Origin: Sphingomonadales bacterium
GTDB lineage: Bacteria; Pseudomonadota; Alphaproteobacteria; Sphingomonadales; Sphingomonadaceae
Direction: 5' to 3'
NCBI GenBank assembly: GCA_027486275.1
Contig: JAIXPM010000265.1
Coordinates: 62,001-126,000 of the forward strand
Length of the DNA: 64,000 nt
Position numbers and translations under genes: made by a program. The notes beneath the pieces are model-generated. The model was not told where the DNA came from. It ran no database searches and saw nothing but the letters and a program-made list of their open reading frames with translations. The stretch's first letter is position 1. Each line of letters starts with the position of its first letter. Below are positions 53,155-62,718 of this stretch, in pieces.

Positions 53155-53724
53155 ATGCTTGCCGATATCTCACATGGCCGTTCGCAGGCGTTGCTCAAGC
53201 AGCGCAACATGCTGGCGGTCCTCGTGCTGACGCTGATCGGGCTGATGATGGTCATCATTATGATGTTCGTCAGCCGCGACCGCGAGGTCATCTTGCAGCC
53301 TGTCCTGTCGCGGCCACTGACGATCAGCTCCGCCGGCGTCACCGCCGAGTATCTCGAAATGGTAACGCGCGACACCGCGACCATCGCCCTCAACCGCAGC
53401 CCCGAAGCGCTCGAATACTGGATGAACCAGGTCCTGAAGGTCGTTCACCCGTCGGCCTATGGCAAGGTCAAGGCCAGCCTCGTCAAGATTGTCACCGAGC
53501 AGAAGGATTCCGACGTCTCCCAGGCGTTTTCGATGACCGGGATGACGGTTGATCCCAAGCAGATGACGTCCGAGGTCACCGGCACGCTGACGACCTTTGT
53601 CGGCAAGAAGGTCATCTCCTCGGCGAAGAAAACCTTCCGCTTCCGCTGGTCCTACTCGGGCCTGACCCTCAGCCTCATCGAATTCGGCGAGCTGGTCCCC
53701 GTCACCAAAGAGGAGGCTCCATGA
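53155..53724 (+). CDS. traE: Conjugal transfer protein TraE
   Basis: 189 residues with an N-terminal membrane anchor (NMLAVLVLTLIGLMMVIIMM), then a periplasmic part with EYLEMVTRDTATIALNRSPEAL and a beta-rich end. It corresponds to VirB5/TraE of F-type systems, a subunit of the inner-membrane complex. Its stop overlaps traK by 4 bp, indicating translational coupling. Length matches F TraE (188). Confidence 0.92.
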   Translation: MLADISHGRSQALLKQRNMLAVLVLTLIGLMMVIIMMFVSRDREVILQPVLSRPLTISSAGVTAEYLEMVTRDTATIALNRSPEALEYWMNQVLKVVHPSAYGKVKASLVKIVTEQKDSDVSQAFSMTGMTVDPKQMTSEVTGTLTTFVGKKVISSAKKTFRFRWSYSGLTLSLIEFGELVPVTKEEAP

Positions 53725-54446
53725 TCGTCCGCCAACTCATGTTCCTCGAGCTGCTCGCGCTCTCGCTTGCCTCGCCGGTTCTGGCCGACCAGTTCCGCAT
53801 GGCTGCCGACAATGCGCGGGTCGAATGCACGGCGTCGAAGAAGGAGCTGACCCGGATCAGCCTTGTCGGCGACCAGTTTGCCTCGCTCAACAAGGTCGCG
53901 ACCGGCGTCCCCTACAACGACTTTTCGGTGGTCAACGAGCCGACGCGGGGCGACATCTATCTCTCGGTTCCCGAGACCTATGCCGCCAGGACCATCAACT
54001 TCTTCGCCACATCGAAGAAGGGCTATGTCTACAAATTCGTCTGCGAGATCGCCGGCGTCGAAGCGCAGCAGGTCTTCGTCACCAATCCGGCGCTAACCGA
54101 AACCAAGGCGCGCGAATGGGAGGAAGAAACTCCCGTTCAGACCACCGCCATGCGCCTCATCAAGGCCATGGCGACGATGGCGACGATCGACGGCTACGAG
54201 ATACGCCAGCCCGGCAGCGCCGCGGTGTCGGTGGGCCAGCTGTCGGTTCGCCTCATCGCCGAATATCGCGGCGCCGCCTTTCTCGGAAAGGCGCTGCGGA
54301 TCGAGAACCGCGGCACTGCTCCTGTCGTGCTGCGCGAGGCAGACCTCGCGCCACAGGGCACGCTCGCTGTCACCATCGCCAAGCCCGACCTCGCCCCTGG
54401 CGAGGCAACTTCGGCGTGGCTGGTCGGCAATGGAGGCGCAAGATGA
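53721..54446 (+). CDS. traK: Conjugal transfer protein TraK
   Basis: 241 residues. Signal peptide (FLELLALSLASPVLADQFRM), then a beta-rich periplasmic protein with KELTRISLVGDQFASLNKVA and the C-terminal NRGTAPVVLREADLAPQG. TraK forms the outer-membrane part of the F core complex with TraV and TraB, as VirB9 does. It overlaps traE and traB by 4 bp each. Confidence 0.92.
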   Translation: MIVRQLMFLELLALSLASPVLADQFRMAADNARVECTASKKELTRISLVGDQFASLNKVATGVPYNDFSVVNEPTRGDIYLSVPETYAARTINFFATSKKGYVYKFVCEIAGVEAQQVFVTNPALTETKAREWEEETPVQTTAMRLIKAMATMATIDGYEIRQPGSAAVSVGQLSVRLIAEYRGAAFLGKALRIENRGTAPVVLREADLAPQGTLAVTIAKPDLAPGEATSAWLVGNGGAR

Positions 54447-55873
54447 GGATGCCAACGCGGCGAGGCCGGGCTCCCGAAGACGCGGCACCAGCCAACGAGG
54501 AAAAAGCTGCCGCCAGCGGGGGGCCTGCGCCAACGGCTGCCGATCCGCTCGGCGGCGTCAATGCCAAGGTCGCCAAGCGACAGCGCATGATTCTTGCCGT
54601 CATGGGCTCGGTCGTTCTGGCGGCGGGCGGCAGTTACGTCATCTCGCGCAGTGACACCAAAGCGGTCGTCAAGGTCGATGACCCTCAGGAGATCAAGATA
54701 TCGACGGCCGACATGGTCAACAAGAACATGGCGCAGAAGGAATGGCGCGCGGTTTCCGAGGTCAAGATCGATGACGTCACGGCGCGGGTAAAGGCGATCG
54801 AAGCCAAGCAGCCGAGCTACGATGGCAATGCCGCCAAGATCTCCGCGCTCCAGCAAGAGAACGAGAAGATCAAGGCTGACGGCGCGCGGCTGTTCAAGAT
54901 CTACGAGGAGCAGAACAGCGCCAAGGATGCGCGGCTCAAGGCCTACGAAGCCGGCGAGGCCGCTCCCGGTGGCCGAGCTGCCGCCGGTCGGAGCACTGCG
55001 CGTTGGCAGCAAACGCCCGCCGAACCCTTCCGGGTTGCAGGCGCCGGTGGTGAACCGGGCGGGGCTCCTGGTGGTCCCGGAGGCCCGGGTGGCGCAATGC
55101 CGTCGGTCGCCGAGGTCAAGACGATCAGCTTTGCGCCCGCCATCGTCAAAGGCGGTGCCGGCAAGGATGACGCCCAGGGCTTTGTCGGCGTTCGCCCCGA
55201 CGCACCGCCGACTGTCATCGAGGCATCCCCCGATTACCTTCCACCCAACTCCTATGCTCCTGCGCGTGTCATCGTTGGCGTCGATGCGAGCGCCGGTGTC
55301 AATTCGCAGACCGATCCCCTGCCCGTTGTCTTGCGCATAACCGGGCCGGCGCGGTCGGTCGTCAACAACGGCAAGCTGCTGACTACCCGCCTCGAGGGCT
55401 GCGTCGTCAATGGCGCTGCCCGCGGCGATCTCTCGGCGGAGAAGGTTTACGTCAAGCTCGCCAAGATGACCTGCGATCAGCCCGGCGGCCGGGTAGCGGT
55501 CAGCGAGGTCAAGGGCTTCATCTCCTTTGCCGGCAAGACCGGTGTTCGCGGCAAGGTCGTCAGCCGCGAAGGCAGCCTCGTAACCCAGGCGTTCATCGCC
55601 GGCATCGCTGGCGGCTTTGGTCGTGGCTTTACTGCCAATGCCAATGCCCTGTTCCAGAACAGCCAGGTCACGGTCGACGGCGAACGTCAGCAGCTTACAC
55701 CCAAGGAACTGGCCGTGGCCGGTCTCGGCCAGGGCGTCGCCCAATCCGCCGACATGGTCAGCAAATATCTGATCGAACGTGCCGAGCAATATCAACCGGT
55801 CATCGAGATGCCGACGGGCATCGATGTCGAGATCGTCTTTCTCGATGGCGTCTATGTGAGAGGTGCCCAATGA
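54443..55873 (+). CDS. traB: Conjugal transfer protein TraB
   Basis: 476 residues from ATG 54443 (ATGA overlap with traK). N-terminal cytoplasmic part, one membrane span (MILAVMGSVVLAAGGSYVIS at about 50-68), a proline/glycine-rich periplasmic region near 200 and a C-terminal domain with GRGFTANANALFQNSQVTVD. It is VirB10-like, spanning both membranes. F TraB is 475 residues. Followed directly by the DsbC-like gene with a 4-bp overlap. Confidence 0.92.
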   Translation: MRMPTRRGRAPEDAAPANEEKAAASGGPAPTAADPLGGVNAKVAKRQRMILAVMGSVVLAAGGSYVISRSDTKAVVKVDDPQEIKISTADMVNKNMAQKEWRAVSEVKIDDVTARVKAIEAKQPSYDGNAAKISALQQENEKIKADGARLFKIYEEQNSAKDARLKAYEAGEAAPGGRAAAGRSTARWQQTPAEPFRVAGAGGEPGGAPGGPGGPGGAMPSVAEVKTISFAPAIVKGGAGKDDAQGFVGVRPDAPPTVIEASPDYLPPNSYAPARVIVGVDASAGVNSQTDPLPVVLRITGPARSVVNNGKLLTTRLEGCVVNGAARGDLSAEKVYVKLAKMTCDQPGGRVAVSEVKGFISFAGKTGVRGKVVSREGSLVTQAFIAGIAGGFGRGFTANANALFQNSQVTVDGERQQLTPKELAVAGLGQGVAQSADMVSKYLIERAEQYQPVIEMPTGIDVEIVFLDGVYVRGAQ

Positions 55874-56712
55874 GCCTGAACCCTTCGTCGCCCACGGCCC
55901 GGGTGGTCGGCCTCGGCCTTGCCGCGACCGCTGTTCTGACCTTCGCTGTTGTCGCCGGCGGGATGGTGTCCGGCCGGGTCTCGGCACGAACCAGTATCAA
56001 CGCCGAAGAGGTCAAGGCGGCACTCGCCAAGCGCCTGCCAAAGACGCAGGTCAGCGCCATCGATTGCAACAAGCTTGCAGGCGTCTGCGAGATCGCCGCT
56101 GGCACGACCCTTTTCTACACCGACCAGGGTGCCCGCTATCTCATCATCGGCCGCGTCTATGACATGGAGACGCGCACCGACCTGACGGCAGCGCGGCTCC
56201 TCGAACTCAACCCCGACACGCTGCTGGCTGGCGCGCCGCAGAATGCCAGGCATCAGAATGAAGAGGGAAAGGCCCGGCCGCCTGCAACGCGCCAAGTCCA
56301 ACTATCCTCGCTTCCGCAAGCCGGCGCAATTGCCTGGGGCCCCACCAATGGCCCCAAAGCTGTCGTTTTCTCGGATTTCCGGTGCAGTTATTGCAGCCAG
56401 CTTTCGACTGTTCTTCGAACAATCGGCGCGCGGGTGGAAGAGCGACCGATTTCGGTGCTCGGCAGCCGATCTTTGAGTGAAGCCGTCTATTGCTCGAAGA
56501 GCCCTGTCTCGGCGCTGCACGCCGCCTATGCCGGCGAGACTCCGCAGAGCCCGAAGTGTGACACCTCGGGTCTCGATGCCAACGAAGCCTTTGCCCGCAC
56601 GCACGGCTTCAATGGGACGCCGGTCGTCGTCCGCGCCGACGGCGCTGTTCTGGAAGGCTTCCGGCCGGCACCCGTCCTTGCCGCCTGGCTCCGCGGCGGT
56701 CCCGCCGCATGA
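55870..56712 (+). CDS. DsbC/TrbB-like periplasmic disulfide protein
   Basis: 280 residues with an N-terminal hydrophobic segment. C-terminal thioredoxin-like fold with active site Cys172-Ser-Tyr-Cys175 (FSDFRCSYCSQ) and the cis-Pro motif HGFNGTPVVVRADG. It probably assists disulfide formation in periplasmic and outer-membrane T4SS proteins such as TraU and TraN, as TrbB or DsbC do in F. It overlaps traB and a small ORF by 4 bp each. Confidence 0.85.
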   Translation: MSLNPSSPTARVVGLGLAATAVLTFAVVAGGMVSGRVSARTSINAEEVKAALAKRLPKTQVSAIDCNKLAGVCEIAAGTTLFYTDQGARYLIIGRVYDMETRTDLTAARLLELNPDTLLAGAPQNARHQNEEGKARPPATRQVQLSSLPQAGAIAWGPTNGPKAVVFSDFRCSYCSQLSTVLRTIGARVEERPISVLGSRSLSEAVYCSKSPVSALHAAYAGETPQSPKCDTSGLDANEAFARTHGFNGTPVVVRADGAVLEGFRPAPVLAAWLRGGPAA

Positions 56713-56828
56713 CTCAGATCATCCTCGCGGCCGCCGGTGTCGGCATCGTCGTGCGGCCCTTCTGGGTCATCACCGCCGCCGCGATCGCCGCCTGTGTCGA
56801 GGTCATATTGTCAGGGAGATACTGGTGA
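56709..56828 (+). CDS. Small membrane ORF between dsbC-like gene and traV
   Basis: 39 residues (MTQIILAAAGVGIVVRPFWV...) with one hydrophobic segment covering most of its length. It overlaps the preceding gene by 4 bp and the traV start (GTG 56825) also by 4 bp, so it is translationally coupled on both sides. No F counterpart of this size is known to me. A protein this short may be missed by ORF finders. Confidence 0.5.
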   Translation: MTQIILAAAGVGIVVRPFWVITAAAIAACVEVILSGRYW

Positions 56829-57994
56829 ACCGCTCCATATTGGCCCCGTCGCTTCTCGCACTCAGCCTGTCGCTCACCGGCTGCGTTACCGGAGGTAACA
56901 TCAAGGGCGACTTCCAGTGTTCGGCGCCTGGTGGCACCTGCGCCCCGATGTCGACGATCGATGCGGCAGCGATTTCAGGCATCGGCTCCTTTCGCTCGAT
57001 CGGCGAGCCCGGCATCGAGGGTCAGAATGTCCCGCGCGGTATTGCCGGACCCGTTCTTGCCGATGGCACGGCACCCGCCCGAACCTCCGACCGGGTGCTT
57101 CGTGTCGTCTTCCCTGCCCATATCGATGCCGACGGGATCTACCGCGAGCAGTCAGCCGCGCACGCCGTTGTCGAAAACGGCGCCTGGGCCGAGGCGCTCG
57201 GCGGCAAACCAGTCAATCCGCGCGACGTTCCGGCACTGCGTGCTGCAGGCGTTGTTCCCGCCATTCCCACTGCGCCATCAGCGCTCGCAACGCTCGACGA
57301 GATCGTCGCCGCACGGGCAGCGCAGGCCGGCCGCAAGGCACTCGAACCCGAACCCGCCCCCGCCAACGCGACCACGCCCACCGCCTATGGTCCCGAACCG
57401 GTGGCATCGCGCTTCGCTGCGCCGCTTTCACTGGCAGAGGCTGCCTCGGGATTGGCCGCGCCGCGCGTGCGCAATCTCGATCCCCGCGCGCCGACCGAAA
57501 ACTTCGATACGCCCGACGTGCTCGCGGCCCGGGCAATGGCAGCAACGCCGGCATCGGTTTCTCCCGCGCGCCGTGTTGCGCCGGCGCCGGCAGCAACCCT
57601 GGTGGCACAAGCACCTTCGTCAGTCTTGCCAACGGCGCCCTATGGCTCGCGGCCGGTGCGCTGGAAGGGCAAGACCTATCAGCTCCCTTACAGTAATCTG
57701 CAGCCAACGACTTCCGCATCGGCCGCACCAGAGGCCTCACAGCCCGACCATACCGCCGATCTCAACAAAGCGTCGCTCGCGCGCGTCAGCCAATCTTCGG
57801 CTGTTGCAGCCAAGGCGCCTGCCCAGCCTGTTTATGCAGTCACCAGCGACCCGCAAGTTGCCCAGGCGCGTGTGAAGGCCATGGCCTCGCCGGTGATGAT
57901 CGGTGCCATCGAAAGCGGACGCGACGCCGCCAAGGCCGCAGCCCCGGCGGGGTTCGCCTTGCCGCTCGGCAGCCTGAAGGACGCCCCCAAGTGA
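56825..57994 (+). CDS. traV: Conjugal transfer lipoprotein TraV
   Basis: 389 residues from GTG 56825. Signal sequence MNRSILAPSLLALSLSLTGC with lipobox LTGC, then DFQCSAPGGTCAPMSTI, the Cys-rich start conserved in TraV. The rest is long, low-complexity, Ala/Pro-rich, much longer than F TraV (171), ending near GAIESGRDAAKAAAPAGFAL. It is the outer-membrane lipoprotein (VirB7-like) of the core complex. Its stop overlaps traC by 4 bp. Confidence 0.88.
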   Translation: MNRSILAPSLLALSLSLTGCVTGGNIKGDFQCSAPGGTCAPMSTIDAAAISGIGSFRSIGEPGIEGQNVPRGIAGPVLADGTAPARTSDRVLRVVFPAHIDADGIYREQSAAHAVVENGAWAEALGGKPVNPRDVPALRAAGVVPAIPTAPSALATLDEIVAARAAQAGRKALEPEPAPANATTPTAYGPEPVASRFAAPLSLAEAASGLAAPRVRNLDPRAPTENFDTPDVLAARAMAATPASVSPARRVAPAPAATLVAQAPSSVLPTAPYGSRPVRWKGKTYQLPYSNLQPTTSASAAPEASQPDHTADLNKASLARVSQSSAVAAKAPAQPVYAVTSDPQVAQARVKAMASPVMIGAIESGRDAAKAAAPAGFALPLGSLKDAPK

Positions 57995-60543
57995 AGTGGC
58001 TCAACAAGATAGCCAGCATGTTGACGGGCGACGAGACCAGCCCCGACGCACCGCGGCCGGTCATCCACCTCGACACGCTGTCGCAGTGGCTGCCATACCG
58101 GGCCTACCTGCCGGCCGAGGGCCTTTTCATCAACGCAGCCTCGATCGGCTTCATCATGGAGATGCCACCGTTTGTCGGCGCCGACGAGCGCACCGCCGAT
58201 ATCCTTGGGCAGTTCTTCCAGGAAGGGATGCCCGCCGGCGCACAGCTGCAGGTGCTGTCATGGGGCAGCCCGCGTGTCTCGCGGCGGATCGGCGAGTGGT
58301 TTCTGCCGCGCTACAAGGCCGGCGGCATCTACAAGACCATCGGTCGGCACCGTGCCGACTATCTCGCCAGCGGCGTCTGGGAATCGCTATCAAAGGACGC
58401 GCCTTTTCACCTGCGCAATCACCGCGTCATCATTTCATGCAGCGTCCCGATTGGCAGCACCACCCATGCCGAGATGATGGCGACGCGCGACGGGCTCGCT
58501 GGCGTCCTCAAGTCGATCAGCGTCGATGTCATCCATTTCACGCCGGTCGATCTGATCGAGCTCGTTGATGACATGACCTCGCCGACCACGGCGTCCGAGA
58601 TCGATCAGCACAGCTACAATGAACTCGATCCGATCAATGACCAGGTCGTACGCCGCGACATCGATATCACTGTCGAGGAAGCCCGGCTGCTGCTGCGGAC
58701 CGAACGCTTCCGCCCGACCAATTTTGATCCCGACGGCGTTGCCGAGGTCGGCGATGTCTATCCTGACACCTTCGATGTCCGCCACTTCGGGGTGCGCAAC
58801 TATCCACCGCGCTGGACGCCCTGGGAGAGCGCCCGACTGATCGGCGACATGTTCTCCGACAAACTGCGACTGCCGTGCCCGACCGCAACCGTGCTGTGCC
58901 TCATCTATCCAGACGAAGAAGCGGCGATCGCCAAGGCGGGGTTCAAGTCGGTGCGCTCGCAGAGTCTGGCCGAAAGCCGCGGCGCGCGCTGGATGCCCGG
59001 CATCCAGGAGAAGTCGCAAGAATGGCGCGACGTCCAGATCCAGATCAAGGAGGGGCGCAAGCTCGTCCAGGTCTTTTATGGCGTCACCACCTTCTCGCCG
59101 TTGGGCGAGGGCGACCGCAACGAGCGCACCGTCAAGTCGATGTACCGCTCGGCCGGGTGGGATTTGAACGACGAACGCTTCCTGCAAATCCAGGGCATCC
59201 TCTGTGCACTGCCGATGACCCTCGCCGATGGGCTCGGCGCCGACATGATGCGGCTGAAGCGCTTCCGGACCATGCTCTCGTCCACCGCCGCCAATCTCGC
59301 GCCGATGCAGGGCGAGTATCTTGGCGGTTCGACGCCGCACCTGCTCCTCGTCGGGCGCCGCGGGCAGCCGTTCTTCTGGTCGCCGTTCGAGAATGGCGCC
59401 GGCAACCACAATGTCACGATCATGGGCAAGTCGGGCTCAGGCAAGTCAGTGCTGCTGCAGGAGGTCTGCGCGGCGCTGGTCGGCGCCGGCGCCAAGGTCG
59501 TTGTCATCGACGACGGCCGCAGCTTCATGAACAGCGTCAAGATCCAGGGCGGCGCCTTCATCGAATTCACCATGGCGTCGGGATTCTGCCTCAACCCCTT
59601 CTCGATGATTGATGCCGAACGGGTCGCCGCCGAGGAGGATTACAAGCTCGACTGCATGGCGATGCTCAAAGCCATTGTCGGCCAGATGGCGCGGTTCATC
59701 GACAAGCTGAACGACACCGAGCGCGGGTTGATCGATGCCGCCGTCAACGCCGTCTGGGAGGCGCATGGCAATGAGGGATCGGTCGACCACGTCGCATCTC
59801 ATCTGCGCTCGATGGATAATGTCGATGCGACCAATCTCGGCATTGCGATGTCGCCGTTCACAGCGACCGGCACCTATGGCCGCTTCTTTGTCGGTCAGGC
59901 GACACTGAAGCTCGACAGCGACTTCACGGTGTTCGAACTGTCCGACCTGTCCTCTCGCGAGGAACTGCGCGGTGTCGTCCTCACCGCCATCATGTTCATG
60001 ACCACCCAGATGATGACGCGCACCCCGCGCAGCGTCAAAAAGATGCTGCTCATCGACGAGGCCTGGCAGCTGCTGAAGGGCGGCTCGATGGCGGATTTCG
60101 TTGAGGCCTATGCCCGCACCTGCCGCAAATATGGCGGAAGCCTGGCGACCGCCACGCAGTCCTTAAACGACTATTACAAGTCCGAAGGCGCACAGGCAGC
60201 GCTCGAGAATTCGGACTGGATGCTGGTCCTTCAGCAAAAGCCCGAGACCATCGCCGATTTCAAGCGCCTCGGCCGGCTCGAGATGGACGCCGGGACCGAG
60301 ACGATGATCCGTTCCCTGAAGCGTAATGGCACCGAGTATTCCGAGGTCTTCATCAAGGGGCCGGAAGCCCAGGCGCTCGGTCGGCTCGTCCTCGACCCCT
60401 ATTCCGCGACCATTTTCTCGAGTTCGCCTGCCACCTTCGCGCTGATCGAGCAGTTTACCGCCGCTGGTCTGTCGACGGCCGAGGCCGTCGAACGCATTGC
60501 ATTCCCGCAAATGGAGGCCGGACATGCCCTCGCAGCCGAGTGA
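57991..60543 (+). CDS. traC: Conjugal transfer ATPase TraC
   Basis: 850 residues. The C-terminal half is the VirB4-like ATPase: Walker A GKSGSGKS (479-486) and Walker B MLLIDEAW (Asp689, Glu690). The N-terminal half is the TraC-specific domain (LSQWLPYRAYLPAEGLFINA). It powers pilus assembly at the inner membrane. It overlaps traV, and a small gene begins 20 bp before its end. Confidence 0.94.
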   Translation: MKWLNKIASMLTGDETSPDAPRPVIHLDTLSQWLPYRAYLPAEGLFINAASIGFIMEMPPFVGADERTADILGQFFQEGMPAGAQLQVLSWGSPRVSRRIGEWFLPRYKAGGIYKTIGRHRADYLASGVWESLSKDAPFHLRNHRVIISCSVPIGSTTHAEMMATRDGLAGVLKSISVDVIHFTPVDLIELVDDMTSPTTASEIDQHSYNELDPINDQVVRRDIDITVEEARLLLRTERFRPTNFDPDGVAEVGDVYPDTFDVRHFGVRNYPPRWTPWESARLIGDMFSDKLRLPCPTATVLCLIYPDEEAAIAKAGFKSVRSQSLAESRGARWMPGIQEKSQEWRDVQIQIKEGRKLVQVFYGVTTFSPLGEGDRNERTVKSMYRSAGWDLNDERFLQIQGILCALPMTLADGLGADMMRLKRFRTMLSSTAANLAPMQGEYLGGSTPHLLLVGRRGQPFFWSPFENGAGNHNVTIMGKSGSGKSVLLQEVCAALVGAGAKVVVIDDGRSFMNSVKIQGGAFIEFTMASGFCLNPFSMIDAERVAAEEDYKLDCMAMLKAIVGQMARFIDKLNDTERGLIDAAVNAVWEAHGNEGSVDHVASHLRSMDNVDATNLGIAMSPFTATGTYGRFFVGQATLKLDSDFTVFELSDLSSREELRGVVLTAIMFMTTQMMTRTPRSVKKMLLIDEAWQLLKGGSMADFVEAYARTCRKYGGSLATATQSLNDYYKSEGAQAALENSDWMLVLQQKPETIADFKRLGRLEMDAGTETMIRSLKRNGTEYSEVFIKGPEAQALGRLVLDPYSATIFSSSPATFALIEQFTAAGLSTAEAVERIAFPQMEAGHALAAE

Positions 60544-61027
60544 TCCGCGTAGCGCCGAATTCGAGGCCTATGCCACCCGCCTTCTGGGCTGGGAAGTACG
60601 TGAGACTGACCACGGCCGGGTTATCATCCTTCCTCCTCCCGGGGCACCGATTGAAGCCGAAGGGGCACCTCTGTCTGCGTCATCGTCGTCTCGGATGCCG
60701 GCAAGAACCTCATTACGCCAGCGGCTTTCTGATCTTTCATACATCTCGCTCGTCACGACCGGGTGGTTCGCCGGCAATCTGCTTGGCGTTCTTGGCTGCG
60801 CCGTGGTGTTCTTCATCGTGCTGAGTGCCGGCCAGTGGGATGCGTTCTTCCTTCAGGTCGACAATCTGACCTCACGCTATGTCGAGGCCGACATTGGCCG
60901 CCGCGGGCTCTTCGAACATTATCTCGTCCAGACCTTCATGGTGCTGTTCGTCGGCATCACGCTGTTGCGCGCACCCGGCTTTATCCGCCGCGTCCGCCGC
61001 GAACTGGCCGAGGCACCCCGGCCATGA
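60524..61027 (+). CDS. Membrane protein between traC and trbI
   Basis: 167 residues from ATG 60524, with ggagg upstream inside the end of traC. Soluble N-terminus, then two transmembrane segments (YISLVTTGWFAGNLLGVLGCAVVFFIVL and the later YLVQTFMVLFVGITLLRAPG). I do not recognise an F Tra protein with this pattern. Its position suits an inner-membrane T4SS accessory. It overlaps trbI by 4 bp. Confidence 0.65.
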   Translation: MPSQPSDPRSAEFEAYATRLLGWEVRETDHGRVIILPPPGAPIEAEGAPLSASSSSRMPARTSLRQRLSDLSYISLVTTGWFAGNLLGVLGCAVVFFIVLSAGQWDAFFLQVDNLTSRYVEADIGRRGLFEHYLVQTFMVLFVGITLLRAPGFIRRVRRELAEAPRP

Positions 61028-61491
61028 CCAAACCCGCGCCCTGCACTGTCGACGCCATGCTCGATAGAGACACCAGCAGCGCGTCCCGGCTGCTTGGCTT
61101 TACCCCGCGCGATCTTGCCATTGTTGCGGCGTTCCTTGTCCTCGTCGTCTGGGCCTTCTGGGCAACGCGCGAGCTGCTCGAACTGCGCGACCGGCGCATA
61201 GTGTCGGTTAGCCTCTCGACCATCATCAAGAACTTCGTCGCCGCCGAAGCCCGCAATGGTTCGTCGCCCGAACAGGCAGCCGCCCGCACCAAGGCCTATC
61301 TGGCTGCCACCGATGCGGCGATGCAGTCGCTGTCGCGCAGCGGCGCAACGGTCCTCGTCTCCGAGGCGGTTGTCGGCAACTCCGTGCCCGACATGACCGG
61401 CGCCGTCGCTAATGCCGTCCAGGAAGCAATGGCCAAACAGCCCGCGCCGGCAACATCTCCCGCCAGCGCCGGGGGTTCCGATGGCCGCTGA
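61024..61491 (+). CDS. trbI: Conjugal transfer protein TrbI (F-type)
   Basis: 155 residues from ATG 61024 (ATGA overlap with the preceding gene). One N-terminal membrane anchor (FTPRDLAIVAAFLVLVVWAF) and a periplasmic part with VSVSLSTIIKNFVAAEARNG, matching F-type TrbI. TrbI influences pilus retraction. It is followed by a TraF-type peptidase with 11-bp overlap. Confidence 0.85.
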   Translation: MTKPAPCTVDAMLDRDTSSASRLLGFTPRDLAIVAAFLVLVVWAFWATRELLELRDRRIVSVSLSTIIKNFVAAEARNGSSPEQAAARTKAYLAATDAAMQSLSRSGATVLVSEAVVGNSVPDMTGAVANAVQEAMAKQPAPATSPASAGGSDGR

Positions 61492-62044
61492 CCCAGCAGC
61501 ACCACTGCTGACGCCGATCGGCGCCGGTGCCCGCAACCCGGCTCGACCGCGACGCGCGCGGATCTACGCCGGCGTTATTCTCGTGTTCGGCGGCATCGCA
61601 CTGTTCCAGGGCATCAGTGCCTGGAAGGCGAGCCACGCCTTTCTCATCAACACTTCGCCGTCGCTGCCCAACTGGGCTTTCGTCCTCGAGACCAAAGCAC
61701 CCCCCACGCGCGGCGCGCTAATCTTCTTCCGTCCGCCGGTATCGGACGTGCTGACGCGCAATTTCGGCAGCAAGCCCCAGCTGTTCGGCAAGCTGGTCTA
61801 TGGCGTCGGCGGCGACACCGTCACCCGCGACGGCCGCACCTTTTTCGTCAACGGCCATCCAGTCGCTGTCGCCAAGACGCATTCGCGCAAAGGCGAGCCG
61901 CTGGCGCTCGGGCCTGTCGGTGTCATCCCCCATGACTGCTATTTCGCCGGCACACCGCACAAGGATGGCTTCGACAGCCGCTATGCACTGATTGGCTGGA
62001 TCTGCCGCGATCGTATCGTTGGCACCGGAACCCCGGTGCTGTAG
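61481..62044 (+). CDS. traF: TraF-type S26 signal peptidase
   Basis: 187 residues from ATG 61481. A membrane anchor at about 28-46, then the S26 pattern NTSPSLPNWAFVLE (catalytic Ser61, where RP4 TraF has S-M-P) and KLVYGVGGDTV with catalytic Lys104. It may process the pilin or cyclise it as RP4 TraF does; this peptidase is found in several F-type operons of Alphaproteobacteria. It overlaps trbI and precedes traW by 5 bp. Confidence 0.88.
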   Translation: MAADPAAPLLTPIGAGARNPARPRRARIYAGVILVFGGIALFQGISAWKASHAFLINTSPSLPNWAFVLETKAPPTRGALIFFRPPVSDVLTRNFGSKPQLFGKLVYGVGGDTVTRDGRTFFVNGHPVAVAKTHSRKGEPLALGPVGVIPHDCYFAGTPHKDGFDSRYALIGWICRDRIVGTGTPVL

Positions 62045-62049
62045 CGGCG

Positions 62050-62718
62050 ATGCGACTTCGCCCGCCCTCCCTTGCGCGTCTTGCCAGCCTGGCGGCGCTT
62101 GGCGTTGTCGCCGTCGCTTGGCCTGCGCAGGCGAAGGACTATGGCCAGCAAGGCGCTGTCTTCGCGATTATCGAGCCTGACGTTCTCACCATGATCGAGG
62201 CCAAGGTCCGGGCAGCTGAATCCTCGGGCAAGATCGCTGCGATGAACAAGGATCTGGCGAAGCGCACGACCGCCAAGGTCAAGCGCCCGCTGCCGGTCGC
62301 CGGCATCGTCACGGCAACGACACCGCGGTCATGGACCTATGACCCGACAATCACGGTCGGGGACGATATTCGCGACAACAAGGGCACGCTGATCATCCCT
62401 CGGGGCCGCCGCATCAATCCGCTCGATACCGTCGGTCTGCGCCAAAGCCTCGTCTTCCTCAATGGCGACGACCCCGCGCAAGTTGCCTGGGCCCTCAAAT
62501 CGACGACCCAGCTTAACGCCAAGCTGATCCTCGTTTCGGGATCGCCGTTCGACCAGATGAAGGCTGCTCAGCGCCGCTTCTATTTCGACCAGGGCGGCCA
62601 GCTAACGGGCAAGTTCGGCATTCGCGCTGTCCCGGCCGTCGTCGAGCAGTCGGGACGCGTCCTCAAGGTGACCGAAGTCGTCGTGCCGTCGGCGCGCGGG
62701 AAGGGAGGACAGTCGTGA
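62050..62718 (+). CDS. traW: Conjugal transfer protein TraW
   Basis: 222 residues with a signal peptide (ASLAALGVVAVAWPAQAKDY). It contains DYGQQGAVFAIIEPDVLTMI, typical of TraW, and ends in a thioredoxin-like region (FYFDQGGQLTGKFGIRAVPA). It is a periplasmic pilus-assembly protein. GTG of the next small ORF overlaps its stop. Confidence 0.93.
   Translation: MRLRPPSLARLASLAALGVVAVAWPAQAKDYGQQGAVFAIIEPDVLTMIEAKVRAAESSGKIAAMNKDLAKRTTAKVKRPLPVAGIVTATTPRSWTYDPTITVGDDIRDNKGTLIIPRGRRINPLDTVGLRQSLVFLNGDDPAQVAWALKSTTQLNAKLILVSGSPFDQMKAAQRRFYFDQGGQLTGKFGIRAVPAVVEQSGRVLKVTEVVVPSARGKGGQS

Noticed and set aside
54194..55987. 597-residue minus-strand frame opposite traB
   Set aside because: It lies over traK, traB and dsbC-like genes in the antisense frame and has shadow-like Asp/Gly/Ala/Leu composition.
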